Shown here piece by piece: positions 1 through 9,430 of a stretch of 64,000 nucleotides of DNA (within the stretch, counting starts at the first letter, position 1; each line of letters begins with the position of its first letter). The notes below the pieces were generated by a model, which was given only the letters and a program-made list of their open reading frames with translations, was not told the DNA's origin and made no database searches. A program made the translations under genes and the position numbers. Origin of the DNA: Bryobacter sp. (GTDB taxonomy: Bacteria > Acidobacteriota > Terriglobia > Bryobacterales > Bryobacteraceae). The stretch lies in the NCBI GenBank assembly GCA_022843625.1, contig JALHNH010000012.1:1-64000 (forward strand), written 5' to 3'.

Positions 1-727
1 CATGATAGTTGTTTGTGCCGCTCTTGGAGATGATGGTGACGTCGCCAGGCTGGCCAAACTCAGCCGAGTTACCTACGCCCTGAACCCGGATTTCGCTAAT
101 CGATTCGATTGAGGGGAAGAGGTTGCGATTGGGGCTGTTACCGGTAACTGCAGTGATTGAGATGCCGTCGGAGCTGGATTCGGACTGCGCCGGAACGCCA
201 CCCTGAATGGCAAATCCGCCGCCGTTGTCTGACTGAACGCCCGGGAGCGTCTGGAGCAGCAAGTACGGGGTGGTGTTAGTGCTGGCGCGGAAATTGGCTG
301 GCAGCGAAGCGACTTTTTCAGGGGTGAGACTGGAACTGACTGCCGGTGAGTCTGTTGCGATCAAGCCGGCAGCGGCGCTGACTTCAACTACCTGGGTAAC
401 TTCGCCAATTTCGAGGCGGGCATCAACGCGGAGAGTCTGCCGGGATTCCAGGATTACTTCTTTCACAGAAAAAGCACGAAAGCCAGGTTTGGAAATCGAA
501 ACCGAGTAGGTGCCAGCCTTCACGTTCTGGAATTCGTATGCACCATTGTCTGCACCGACAGTTTCGCGGGGGACATTTTCGCCAAGATTGACGATACGCA
601 CTTTGGCGCCACCAATTGCGGCTCCGGAAGGATCGGTCACGTTTCCAAGGACGACGCCAAGCGTCGATTGCGCCATTGCCTCCCCGAGGCAAAGCAGACC
701 CAGTAATGCAAAGTTAAGCTTTTTCAC
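1..727 (-). CDS. Oar-like TonB-dependent receptor, N-terminal part (runs off the left edge)
   Basis: The reading frame stays open from a GTG at 725-727 to the window edge (242 codons seen). It begins with a Sec signal (KKLNFALLGLLCLGEAMAQS), followed by a carboxypeptidase-regulatory-like beta-sandwich at about residues 22-105 (GNVTDPSGAAIGGAKVRI, then AYEFQNVKAGTYSVSISKPG). A TonB-receptor plug follows, with TPYLLLQTLPGV and ISEIRVQGVGNSAEFGQPG. This is the architecture of Oar-like outer-membrane receptors, numerous in Acidobacteriota and usually taken to import large ligands; the ligand is unknown here. GTG was chosen because it gives an intact signal peptide; the next in-frame ATG lies inside the signal. 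No Shine-Dalgarno is visible, but TACACT lies 9 bases before the GTG. The C-terminal barrel is outside the window. Confidence 0.88.
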   Translation of the reverse strand, partial: MKKLNFALLGLLCLGEAMAQSTLGVVLGNVTDPSGAAIGGAKVRIVNLGENVPRETVGADNGAYEFQNVKAGTYSVSISKPGFRAFSVKEVILESRQTLRVDARLEIGEVTQVVEVSAAAGLIATDSPAVSSSLTPEKVASLPANFRASTNTTPYLLLQTLPGVQSDNGGGFAIQGGVPAQSESSSDGISITAVTGNSPNRNLFPSIESISEIRVQGVGNSAEFGQPGDVTIISKSGTNNYH

Positions 728-813
728 AGTTTTTCTAGTGTAGGGGCAGTTTGTTTCAATCGCAATACTTTTTGGTTACAGAGCGAATACATGTAGAAAC
801 TTTTGTGGAATTC

Positions 814-3276
814 ATGCGTATAAGCGGTATGCGACAGATCCTTCGGCGCCTCAACCGCTCACCCTTGTTCACAATGATCACGATTCTGACATTGGCGCTG
901 GGGATTGGTGCCAATACGGCAGTTTTCACCGTGATTCATGCTGTCTTGCTGAAACCGCTGCCGTTTGAGGCTTCGGATCAAATGGTTGGGGTATGGCAAT
1001 CCGCGCCAGGAGTCGGAATTACCGACTTGAATGCTTCTCCGGCAACTCACTTTCTCTATAGCGAAGAAAACAAAGTGTTTTCCAGTATTGCGCTTTGGCG
1101 GGACGAGGCTGTCAACGTGACGGGTGGGGTGGAGCCGGAGCGCATCCCGTCGCTTGTTGTGACCGAAAGCCTACTTCCGCTGCTGGGCGTACAGCCGATT
1201 CTGGGACGCCGCTTTAGCTCGCAAGACGACGCGCCCAAAGCGCCAGAGACCGTGATGCTTTCTTATGGATACTGGCAGCGCAAGTTTGGCGGTGCGCGCG
1301 AGGTTCTGGGCAAACGCATCCTGCTGAACTCACGGGCTCATGAAGTAATCGGAGTTTTGCCAGCCGGATTCCGGTTTATGAACGAAGACCCGAGTGTTGT
1401 GGTGCCGTTTCAATTGAACCGGTCTGAGGTGAGGCTGGGCAATTTCAGTCACCAATCTGTGGCTCGGCTGAAGCCCGGGGTGACGCTGGCGCAGGCCAAT
1501 GCGGATCTCGCCCGAATGCTGACGATGCTGACGCAGAAGTTTCCGCCGCCGCCGGGGATGAGCGCCAAGGCCTTTGAAGAGGCTCGCATTACGCCCAACC
1601 TGCGGTTTCTTAAAGACGATGTGATCGGTGATATTGGCAAGGTGCTTTGGGTACTAATGGGAGTGATCGGCATTGTTTTGCTGATCGCTTGCGCGAATGT
1701 AGCGAATTTACTGTTGGTGAGAGTGGAAGGCCGTGAACGCGAGCTGTCTGTGCGGGCGGCGCTCGGGGCCACGCGCGCCCATATTGCTGGAGATTTGCTG
1801 CTGGAGAGTTCCCTTCTTGGAGTAGCCGGAGGGGTGGTTGGCGTGGGCATTGCGTTTGCCTCGATCCGGTTGCTGCACTCTTTGGCGCCGCCCTATCTGC
1901 CACGGCTGGAAGAAGTTGCGCTCAGCGTCGAGTCTCTCGCTTTTGCCGCTATCCTTTCGGTGATTGCAGGCCTGTTACTGGGATTGATTCCGGTTTGGAA
2001 GCATGCGGGCCGGCGCTTGAATCAGGCATTGCGCTCGGGTGGAAGGACGATGAGCGATGGTCGTGAGCGTCATTTTGCCCGCAATGGTTTGGTGGTGGTT
2101 CAAGTTGCTTTGGCAATGGTGCTGCTGGTGGGAGCCGGGTTGATGATTCGCTCGATGAGCGCGCTCACCCGGGTTGAGCCAGGGTTTACACAGCCGGAGC
2201 AGGTTATGACGTTTCGGCTCTCGATTCCAAAATCATTGGTGCCCGATGCAAAAAGCTTGATCCGGGCCCACCAGGACATTGTAGAAAGACTATCTGCGAT
2301 ACCTGGGGTGAAATCTGCGGGTATGTCGAGTTCCATCACAATGGATGGGAACAACAGCAATGATCCGATCTATGTGGAGGGAGTCAGTTATCGAGAGGGC
2401 CAGCTTCCGGCAATCCGGCGCTACAAGTGGGTCAGCCCCAATTATTTCTCAACGATGGGGAATCCGCTCAAGGCAGGGCGGGACCTGAGCTGGACCGACA
2501 TCACAGATATGCGCGCTGTTGTGATGGTTTCCGAGAAGCTTGCGACTGAGCTTTGGGGTAGCCCCGGAGCGGCGATCGGCAAGCGGGTTCGAGAGAGTGA
2601 AAAAGGGGTGTGGCGCGAGGTGATTGGAGTGGTGGGCAATGAACGCGACAACGGGGTGGATCAGCCTGCTGTTGCCTCTGTCTATTGGCCGCTGGCGGTG
2701 AAGCAGATGTATGGTGAGGAGGTTCAGGTGAGCCGAAGCCTGGGAGTTGTGATTCGTAGCCAAGGTGCTGGAACGGCAATGCTGATGAACTCAATCCGGC
2801 AGGCGGTTTGGGCGGTGAACCCGAATGTGCCGATAGCGAATCCACGGACATTGCAGGCGATCTATGCGCGATCGCTGGCGCGAACGTCGTTCACGCTAAC
2901 GATGCTTAGTATTGCTTCGGGGTTGGCTCTGTTGCTTGGCGTTATTGGAATTTACGGTGTGATCTCGTATACGGTGTCTCAACGGACCCGTGAGATTGGA
3001 ATTCGTTTGGCCCTCGGCTCGCCAGAGGCAACGGTAAGAAACATGTTTGTGGTGCACGGATTGAAGCTGGCACTGATTGGTGTTGTTGCCGGGGTTGCAG
3101 CCGCGATTCCGTTGGGCAAGTTGCTGTCGTCGTTGCTCTATGAGGTGAGTGCGGCAGACCCGTTCACCTACGTGGCGGTGGCAGCAGCGCTGGTTGCCTC
3201 TGCGGTGCTGGCAGCCTTTCTACCGGCCCGGCGGGCATCACGCGTTTCGCCGCTTGAGAGCCTCGCCGGGGATTGA
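814..3276 (+). CDS. Orphan MacB/FtsX-type ABC permease (acidobacterial duplicated permease family)
   Basis: About 820 residues with two MacB-type periplasmic core domains, each followed by FtsX membrane segments. The opening (RRLNRSPLFTMITILTLALG) is diagnostic of the acidobacterial duplicated orphan permease family, and the end has VISYTVSQRTREIGIRLALG followed by a hydrophobic stretch and PARRASRVSPLESL, the FtsX tail. Membrane segments lie near the N-terminus, around residues 265-410 and in the last 130 residues. No ATPase gene is adjacent, as is usual for this family; MacB relatives act mechanically on periplasmic substrates, but the role of the orphans is not established. The start is uncertain. 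ATG 814 has GGA five bases upstream, ATG 829 is a close alternative, and TTG 751 would add a non-membrane-like extension. Confidence 0.88.
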   Translation: MRISGMRQILRRLNRSPLFTMITILTLALGIGANTAVFTVIHAVLLKPLPFEASDQMVGVWQSAPGVGITDLNASPATHFLYSEENKVFSSIALWRDEAVNVTGGVEPERIPSLVVTESLLPLLGVQPILGRRFSSQDDAPKAPETVMLSYGYWQRKFGGAREVLGKRILLNSRAHEVIGVLPAGFRFMNEDPSVVVPFQLNRSEVRLGNFSHQSVARLKPGVTLAQANADLARMLTMLTQKFPPPPGMSAKAFEEARITPNLRFLKDDVIGDIGKVLWVLMGVIGIVLLIACANVANLLLVRVEGRERELSVRAALGATRAHIAGDLLLESSLLGVAGGVVGVGIAFASIRLLHSLAPPYLPRLEEVALSVESLAFAAILSVIAGLLLGLIPVWKHAGRRLNQALRSGGRTMSDGRERHFARNGLVVVQVALAMVLLVGAGLMIRSMSALTRVEPGFTQPEQVMTFRLSIPKSLVPDAKSLIRAHQDIVERLSAIPGVKSAGMSSSITMDGNNSNDPIYVEGVSYREGQLPAIRRYKWVSPNYFSTMGNPLKAGRDLSWTDITDMRAVVMVSEKLATELWGSPGAAIGKRVRESEKGVWREVIGVVGNERDNGVDQPAVASVYWPLAVKQMYGEEVQVSRSLGVVIRSQGAGTAMLMNSIRQAVWAVNPNVPIANPRTLQAIYARSLARTSFTLTMLSIASGLALLLGVIGIYGVISYTVSQRTREIGIRLALGSPEATVRNMFVVHGLKLALIGVVAGVAAAIPLGKLLSSLLYEVSAADPFTYVAVAAALVASAVLAAFLPARRASRVSPLESLAGD

Positions 3277-3300
3277 GACTTGCTATCCTCGGGTCAAATT

Positions 3301-3633
3301 ATGAAATATCTATTGCTGCTGGCCTTTGTGATGATGGCGCAGGTGGAGGTGCCACCTGCGGTTGTGGAGACCATCAGCAAGTTGAAGCTGAGTACCGAGG
3401 TGGGTAGTAAGGTTGCGCCCATTCTTACCGAGCAGGCGGCGGAATTGCGGACCATTCGGGAAAAGTATGGCGATCCGAAAGAAGCCTCGTTGAGTACGAA
3501 GCTGAAGATGCGCAAAGAGGCGCAGTCGATCGACGAGCGGGCGGATTCGCAACTGAAGAAGATCTTGAGTGAGGATCAGATGAAGGAGCTCATGAAGATC
3601 CGCAAGTCGCGACGCGACAAGGCTGCCCAGTAG
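3301..3633 (+). CDS. Small exported helical protein
   Basis: A 110-residue protein with a Sec signal (MKYLLLLAFVMMAQVEVPPA) followed by a charged, helix-forming body that ends in RKSRRDKAAQ. The mature part (KVAPILTEQAAELRTIREKY, then ADSQLKKILSEDQMKELMKI) resembles the helical periplasmic proteins of the Spy/CpxP kind, in which a paired-residue motif near the end reads as ILSEDQ. This is only a fold-level suspicion. It follows the permease by 24 bases and could be cotranscribed with it. Its last 58 bases overlap the end of the convergent RND pump gene. ATG 3301 was preferred to TTG 3280 because it starts directly at the signal peptide. Confidence 0.7.
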   Translation: MKYLLLLAFVMMAQVEVPPAVVETISKLKLSTEVGSKVAPILTEQAAELRTIREKYGDPKEASLSTKLKMRKEAQSIDERADSQLKKILSEDQMKELMKIRKSRRDKAAQ

Positions 3634-6600
3634 TAGACAGCCGGGACGACGATCATGTTGAGTAGCGTGGAGCTGATGAGGCCGCAGAGGATCACCATCG
3701 CCATTGGGGCTTGAATCTCGCTGCCGGGTTTGCCGGCGCCGAGGGCTATTGGGGTAAGGGCGAGGCCGGCGGCGAGGGCGGTCATCAGGATTGGGGCTAG
3801 TCTTTCGCTTGCACCTTGCATGATGGCATCGCGCAAGTTGGTAACGCCGGGTTCTTCCCTGACCTGGCGGATGTGCGAGATCAGCATGATGCCGTTTCTG
3901 GTGGCAATACCGAATAGAGTGATGAAGCCGATTAGCGATGCAACCGACAGGATGCCTCCGGAGAGATAGACTCCGGCGACCCCGCCTACGAGGGCGAGCG
4001 GAAGATTCAGCATGATGATCAGTGCATCCCGCGTGGAGCCGAAGGCTGTGGCGAGAATGAGCAGGATCGCTGCGATGACCAGACCGCCCAGCAGGAGTAG
4101 CCGTCTTGAAGCTTCCGCTTCGCTTTCGAATTGGCCGCCGTACTCAACTCGATAGCCGCGTGGCAGTTTGACCGCTGTTGAAACTGCTTTTTGTATTGTG
4201 TCGACAACACTCAGCAGGTCTTTGCCGGCGACGTTGCACTGTATGACGATCTTGCGTTGTACGCCTTCGCGGCTGATGAAGTTGGGGCCGCGATCTTCGA
4301 TGATGTTTGCTACAGCTTCGATGGGGACCTTGGCACCGGTGCTTGAGTCGATGAGGATGCGGTTGAGCTCGCCCAGGTCTTTTGGGTATCGCAAGACTAG
4401 AGGGAAGCTGATCTGGCCTTCGAGGACACGGCTGAGTTCTGTGCCTACAAAGGCAGTCTGGATTTGGGTTGCTATTTCACCCGGGCTCAAGCCGTACCTT
4501 GCGGCATCTTCGGGCCTCGCGACCACGCGCAGCAGAGGAATGTCTGTTTGCTGCTCGACGGCAAGATCCACTACACCCTCGACGGGTTGCATTGCCGATT
4601 CGATTTGCCTCGCCAGTTTGCGCAAGACGTAGAGATCGTCGCCGAAGACTTTAACGGCGATATTGGCGCGTGTGCCTGAGAGCATGTGGTCGATGCGGTG
4701 TGAGATGGGTTGCCCGACGGTGACGTTCATGCCGGGCAGCAGCGTGACACGCTCGCGGATTTCGGCCAGTACTTCGTGTTTGGGACGTTGGGCCATCTTG
4801 AGAGTGACGTCGAGCTCAGCGGATTCAACGCCCTGGACGTGCTCGTCGAGCTCGGCTCGGCCAGTTCTTCTGGCGGTGGAGACTACTTCCGGTATGTCGA
4901 GGAGAATGCGCTCGAGGCCGCGGCCGAGATTGTCTGAATCGGCAAGGCTGGTGCCGGGGAGCGTCACGGCACTCAGGGTGAGCGTGCCTTCGTTGAACTC
5001 AGGGAGGAAGGTGCGGCCCATCTGTGTGAGGGCAATTGCAGCGCTGGCAACGAGGATCATAGACAGGGCTGCAATGGGCCAGAGATGACGCAGGGAGGCG
5101 TCGAGAATCGGGTGATAGATGCGCTTGAGTTGCCGCACGAGCCAGGGTTCCTGTGAGGGGAGGACGCTGGGCAGGATGAGGGAACACAGGGCTGGCGTCA
5201 AGGTGAGGGCTACGAAGAGAGAGGCAACGAGGCTGACGATATAGGCGAAGCCGAGTGGGGCGAGAAGGCGCCCTTCGACGCTGGTTAATGCGAAGAGTGG
5301 CAGGAAGACGATGACGACAATCAATGTGGCGAAAAGGACCGAGCCACGGATCTCGCAACTGGCTTTGTAGATCACCTCGAGTGCGGGCTGGCCCTTGTTT
5401 TCGCGGAGGCGGCGGATGACGTTTTCGACATCGATGATGGCGTCGTCTACGAGCTCGCCGATGGCGATGGCGAGGCCGCCGAGGCTCATGCTGTTGATGG
5501 TGAAGCCAAACCAGCTCATGGCGATGACGGCAGTTACCACCGAGACTGGAATCGCGACGAGGGTGATGAGAGCTGCACGGAGGTTCATCAGGAAGACGAC
5601 TACTACGACAACCACCAGGAGCGAGCCGTCTCTGAGTGCGAGGGCGAGATTTCCAAGGGCACGTTCGATGAAGTCAGACTGGCGAAAGACATGTTTGTCG
5701 ATCTTCATGCCTGCGGGAAGGTCTGCCTGTATTTCGTCGAGAGTGGAATCGAGCCGCCGCATGAGTTCGAGCGTGTTGGCGCCGGGCTGCTTTTGAACTC
5801 CCAGCACAACAGCAGGTTCTCCATTGTGCGAACCTTCTCCACGCTTGAGGGCGGGCCCAATGCGGACTTCGGCTACGTCGCGGACGAGGATTGGGCGTCC
5901 CGATCGAGACGTGATTCCAATCTGGCCAATGGCTGCTTCTGTGGCGGCGCGGCCAATGCCCTGAATGAGATATTCCTGGCCACCAGCGACGCGGAAGCCG
6001 GCCGAGGAGTTCTGACTGCCTTCGCGCAAGGCGCGTTCGAGATCGTCGATGGAGAGGGCGTACTCGCGCAGGAGTTGTGGCGAGGCGAGGACTTGATATT
6101 GCTTTTGCTCGCCTCCTGTCGGGATGACTTGCGCGACACCGGAGACTGCGAGCAGCCTGCGGCGGAGGACGGTGTCGGCGACGGTGCGCAGCTCCATTGC
6201 CGAATGGGTTTTCGATTCGAGGGTGAGGAAGAGGATCTCGCCCATGATCGAAGAGATGGGGGCAGGGTAGGGCGGCTTTACGTTGGGCGGGAGAGTGGCG
6301 GCAACCATGGCGAGCTTTTCGTTGACGGTTTGCCGGGCTCGATGAATGTCCTGGCCCCAATCGAATTCCACCCAGATCACGCCAACGCCAACTGCTGTTG
6401 CGGAGCGAACACGACGGACGCCGGGGGCTCCGTTGATGGTGGATTCAATCGGGAAGGTGACCAGCGATTCCATCTCGACGGGCACCATGCCAGGAGCTTC
6501 TACGAGAATTGTGACGGTGGGTGCGGTGAGGTCTGGCAAGACATCGAGCGGAATCTGTCGAGCGGTGAGGCCACCCCAGACGAGCAATACCAGGGCGAGG

Positions 6601-6653
6601 AAGAGCACGAGCGCGCGATTGTGAAGGGACCAGCGAATCAAGAATTGAAACAT
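3576..6653 (-). CDS. Heavy-metal RND efflux pump, CusA/CzcA type
   Basis: A 1025-residue inner-membrane proton antiporter of the heavy-metal efflux branch of the RND family, pumping metal cations from periplasm or cytosol through a tripartite channel. The usual pattern is visible: N-terminal helix (WSLHNRALVLFLALVLLVWG), first pore domain, TM2-TM6, second pore domain and TM8-TM12. The transmembrane-4 region around residue 400 reads GELVDDAIIDVENVIRRLRE. The acidic residues and VEN fit the heavy-metal subfamily but differ from the DFG-x3-DGA motif of classic Zn/Co/Cd CzcA, so the metal cannot be named. It starts 12 bases after the adaptor gene and is last in the operon. Its 3' end overlaps the convergent small-protein gene by 58 bases. 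Confidence 0.95.
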   Translation of the reverse strand: MFQFLIRWSLHNRALVLFLALVLLVWGGLTARQIPLDVLPDLTAPTVTILVEAPGMVPVEMESLVTFPIESTINGAPGVRRVRSATAVGVGVIWVEFDWGQDIHRARQTVNEKLAMVAATLPPNVKPPYPAPISSIMGEILFLTLESKTHSAMELRTVADTVLRRRLLAVSGVAQVIPTGGEQKQYQVLASPQLLREYALSIDDLERALREGSQNSSAGFRVAGGQEYLIQGIGRAATEAAIGQIGITSRSGRPILVRDVAEVRIGPALKRGEGSHNGEPAVVLGVQKQPGANTLELMRRLDSTLDEIQADLPAGMKIDKHVFRQSDFIERALGNLALALRDGSLLVVVVVVVFLMNLRAALITLVAIPVSVVTAVIAMSWFGFTINSMSLGGLAIAIGELVDDAIIDVENVIRRLRENKGQPALEVIYKASCEIRGSVLFATLIVVIVFLPLFALTSVEGRLLAPLGFAYIVSLVASLFVALTLTPALCSLILPSVLPSQEPWLVRQLKRIYHPILDASLRHLWPIAALSMILVASAAIALTQMGRTFLPEFNEGTLTLSAVTLPGTSLADSDNLGRGLERILLDIPEVVSTARRTGRAELDEHVQGVESAELDVTLKMAQRPKHEVLAEIRERVTLLPGMNVTVGQPISHRIDHMLSGTRANIAVKVFGDDLYVLRKLARQIESAMQPVEGVVDLAVEQQTDIPLLRVVARPEDAARYGLSPGEIATQIQTAFVGTELSRVLEGQISFPLVLRYPKDLGELNRILIDSSTGAKVPIEAVANIIEDRGPNFISREGVQRKIVIQCNVAGKDLLSVVDTIQKAVSTAVKLPRGYRVEYGGQFESEAEASRRLLLLGGLVIAAILLILATAFGSTRDALIIMLNLPLALVGGVAGVYLSGGILSVASLIGFITLFGIATRNGIMLISHIRQVREEPGVTNLRDAIMQGASERLAPILMTALAAGLALTPIALGAGKPGSEIQAPMAMVILCGLISSTLLNMIVVPAVYYWAALSRRDLRIFMSSFI

Positions 6654-6665
6654 TGCAAATCCTCT

Positions 6666-8165
6666 CTAGTGCACATGCCCGTGCGCGGGTACTGCCGTGG
6701 ACATTGAGGCCAGACGCAGCAGGTGAGCGCCTTTGCTTACCACGCGGTCGCCTTGTTTGAGACCTTCGATGATCTGAACCATGCCTCCTTGCCGCTTGCC
6801 CAGCTTGACGGGCTGGCGGGAGAAGCTTTCGCCGCTCGATTGCAGATAGAGCACCGGTTGGCCCTGATCGTCGACGATTGCTGTTTCGGGAACCACGAGG
6901 GTAGACTCGCGTGTGCCCGTGAAGATTCTGACGTAGACGGTCTGGTTGATGGCCACGCGGCGATCTCTGTTGTCGACTGCATAGGTGACGGGGAAGGTGC
7001 GTGATGGAGAGTCGACGACGCGGCCGATGGTGATGAGGCGATCGAGACGGCGAGGTGCTTCTACGCCGGGGATTTCGAGTTCTGCACCACTGAGAGTGCG
7101 CATCTTGGGGAACTCCGCTTCGGGCAGGATTGCGGCTACGTAGACCTGATCGAGATCGACGATTTGAAAGAGGAGCTGCCCGGCTTTGACGTTGGCGCCG
7201 GGCGTGGTCTTGACCGTTTGAATCGTGCCCGAGATCGGGGCGCGGATCACAAAGAGCTTGGAGCCAGTGACGCGGCCCTCGGCGCTGCTTGAGTTGTCGT
7301 ATTGAGCAAGGCGAGCCACGGCTGCCTTGAGGCGTGCTTCGGCGTTTTGCTCGAGAGCTGTGGCTTCTTCGAGACGGCGTTGTGGTGCGGCACCACTGGA
7401 GACGAGACGTGAGGCGCGCTCGCGGTCTTTACGGCTGAGATCGAGCATGGTCTGGGCTTCAGCCTTTGCGAGTTCGAGGCCGGTTAGATCGTTCGGTGTG
7501 CTGGTGGGAAGAGTAAGCCGGGCGATCTCCTGGGCTGCCTTGACGGTGGTGCCGATGATGGGGAGGGTGTCTAGCGTGAGGCGGCCATCGAGAGGGGCAT
7601 CGACGCTAGCTTCGCCGCCGGAGCGGGCGGTGACTTCGGCTGGGACTCGCAGGTCTTCCTGAAGGGTTCTGGTTTCGACAAGGGAGGTGCCGAAGTCGAG
7701 GGTCCATTGCTGCTCTTTGAGGAAGGAGATTTCATTGGTCTCTTCTTCTGGTTTGGGTGCTTCGCGTTTGGTTGTCACTTTGACGGTGCCGAGCTGGTGG
7801 ATGTCGTCGAGGCCTTCGCCTTTCAGCTGGATGCTGAGCGGGAAATCGCCAATAGTTGTGGGCTTCACATCGATGCCGAAGATGCCTGGACGTGAGGGTG
7901 AAGCGACTTTAAAGACGGAGGGGCCGAGTCTGACCTGGACTACACCCTGGCGCATTGCCTTGAAGTTGTCGAGGCGGGTGAGGTGAATGGCGAAGCGGCT
8001 GATCTGGCCTGCGGCCAGCGGCGGGTATTCAACAAAGAGCTCGGTTTTCTGCGTCCAGTTGGTGGCGCTGACGACTTCTACTTTTTCTTCGACAGCAGCT
8101 GGCGGCGCCGGCTTTTCGCAGGCGTTCAGTAAAAGCACAAGTGGGATCAAAAGATTCTGTTTCAT
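6666..8165 (-). CDS. RND efflux periplasmic adaptor lipoprotein (CusB/HlyD family)
   Basis: A 499-residue membrane-fusion subunit of the metal efflux complex. Lipobox LLNAC with Cys16 predicts lipid anchoring. Unlike minimal adaptors there is an extra N-terminal beta-rich domain at about residues 40-145 (ISRFAIHLTRLDNFKAM, then VFKVASPSRPGIFGIDVKP) before the barrel-sandwich hybrid (EASVDAPLDGRLTLDTLPII) and a helical hairpin (residues about 215-290). The extra domain looks like a small periplasmic immunoglobulin-like module of the FixH/YtkA kind; that reading is tentative. The C-terminus is HGHVH, a possible metal site. Its start overlaps the TolC-like gene by four bases (ATGA), and the pump follows after 12 bases. 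Confidence 0.93.
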   Translation of the reverse strand: MKQNLLIPLVLLLNACEKPAPPAAVEEKVEVVSATNWTQKTELFVEYPPLAAGQISRFAIHLTRLDNFKAMRQGVVQVRLGPSVFKVASPSRPGIFGIDVKPTTIGDFPLSIQLKGEGLDDIHQLGTVKVTTKREAPKPEEETNEISFLKEQQWTLDFGTSLVETRTLQEDLRVPAEVTARSGGEASVDAPLDGRLTLDTLPIIGTTVKAAQEIARLTLPTSTPNDLTGLELAKAEAQTMLDLSRKDRERASRLVSSGAAPQRRLEEATALEQNAEARLKAAVARLAQYDNSSSAEGRVTGSKLFVIRAPISGTIQTVKTTPGANVKAGQLLFQIVDLDQVYVAAILPEAEFPKMRTLSGAELEIPGVEAPRRLDRLITIGRVVDSPSRTFPVTYAVDNRDRRVAINQTVYVRIFTGTRESTLVVPETAIVDDQGQPVLYLQSSGESFSRQPVKLGKRQGGMVQIIEGLKQGDRVVSKGAHLLRLASMSTAVPAHGHVH

Positions 8166-9361
8166 CGGGGTAGTTCCTCTCCAACTACGGATTCAAGGGT
8201 GAGCCAGGCTTCGCGGGTGGCGGCTTCAAGGTCGATTCTTCTGAGGCGGGACTGGCGATCTACGCGGTAGGCGTCGAGCAGTTGCAGGATGCCGGTTTCG
8301 CCTTCCTGATAGGCGATGGTGGCTATTTCGACGATCTCGCGGCCGGAAGCCGGGTACTTGTCGAGAGCGGCTTTGCGAATGTTGAATACGCGTGCGGCTG
8401 CGTCGAGGGTTGCCTGGGTGCGGCGCACGAGGATGTCGAGTCGGGCGGTGGCGCGCTCCTGCTCGGCGGCAAAACGGGAGACTTCCGATTTGCCTTTCTG
8501 AAAGATGGGTATGGCCATGCTGAGGCCGATGACCGGGCCATTTGTGATGGAGGGCTGGCCCAGTTCGGCGCGTTTGAGGCCGGCATTGAGGACGGGCTCA
8601 GGGTAACGAAGGCGGTCTGCGGCACGCTGCTCCATCCGGTATTGTTCGATTCTTTGGCGCTCGGCCTGGATGTCGGCGCGGGTGGCTAGAGTCTTTCGCA
8701 GGAGTTCGGCCGTGTCGAGGCTGGTCGTGCGGATTGCCAGGTCTCCAGCGAGTTCTTCGATCGACTCGCCAGCGGGGAGATAGGCGAGAAGGCTGCCACG
8801 TTCGGTGGCGAGCATTGAATCGAGGAAGCTGAGTTCTGCATCGATTTCGTGGCGCTCGCGTTGTGCGCGGAGCCGATCGAGCTTGGAGCCTTCTCCTTCT
8901 TTTTCGCGCGTCTCGAGAATGCTGATGGCACGGTTGAGTTCTGTGAGGGAATCTTTGAGGGCACTTAGCTTCAGTTGCGTTGCGAGCATTCGATAGAAGC
9001 TGAGCCTCAAATTGCATTTGGCCTGCCAGAGGGAGAAGGCGCCTTCCGCTTCGAGGGCCTTGCCTTGAGAGAGTCCAGCCTGACGGATGAGGGGTAGGCG
9101 GCCTGTCAGGGGCAAAGCCTGCGAGGCCTGATAGAAGTCTGTACGACCGGCGCCTTCGTGACTGAAGGAGACGGTTGGATTTGCGTAAGCGCTGCGCGTG
9201 CGCACCTCGGCGTCTGCGATCGCAACCCTGGCGCGGGACTCTCGCGAGATCGGGTTCTGATCGAGAAACTTCTCGACGACTGCTGCTTCCGTCCATTGCT
9301 GTGCTGGGAGCGTTGCGGCGCAAACCAGGAGAGCAATGGCGGCTCGGTTCTCATGCAACAT
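8162..9361 (-). CDS. TolC-family outer-membrane channel of the metal efflux system
   Basis: A 399-residue outer-membrane factor. It has a signal peptide (AAIALLVCAATLPAQQ), then two repeats of long alpha-helical coiled coil, typical of TolC/CusC: VAIADAEVRTRSAYANPTVS in the first half and LDILVRRTQATLDAAARVFN in the second. It forms the exit duct for the adaptor and pump encoded directly downstream, with a four-base overlap to the adaptor gene. It is shorter than CusC (about 460 residues) but in range for acidobacterial relatives. The His-rich protein gene lies 69 bases upstream and probably shares the transcript. Confidence 0.93.
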   Translation of the reverse strand: MLHENRAAIALLVCAATLPAQQWTEAAVVEKFLDQNPISRESRARVAIADAEVRTRSAYANPTVSFSHEGAGRTDFYQASQALPLTGRLPLIRQAGLSQGKALEAEGAFSLWQAKCNLRLSFYRMLATQLKLSALKDSLTELNRAISILETREKEGEGSKLDRLRAQRERHEIDAELSFLDSMLATERGSLLAYLPAGESIEELAGDLAIRTTSLDTAELLRKTLATRADIQAERQRIEQYRMEQRAADRLRYPEPVLNAGLKRAELGQPSITNGPVIGLSMAIPIFQKGKSEVSRFAAEQERATARLDILVRRTQATLDAAARVFNIRKAALDKYPASGREIVEIATIAYQEGETGILQLLDAYRVDRQSRLRRIDLEAATREAWLTLESVVGEELPR

Positions 9362-9430
9362 GAGGCCACCTCAAAAATGAATAGACAAAAGGGGATTGGC
9401 TCTCAGAACGAGAGCAAGTGGGGAGAGGAG

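Noticed and set aside
751..813. TTG-initiated N-terminal extension of the permease
   Set aside because: The extension has no counterpart in the family and would place extra residues ahead of the conserved first membrane segment; ATG 814 or 829 fits better.
5691..6707. 338-codon open frame on the plus strand
   Set aside because: It lies antisense within the RND pump gene, which has unmistakable conserved motifs; the antisense product has no recognisable domain or signal.
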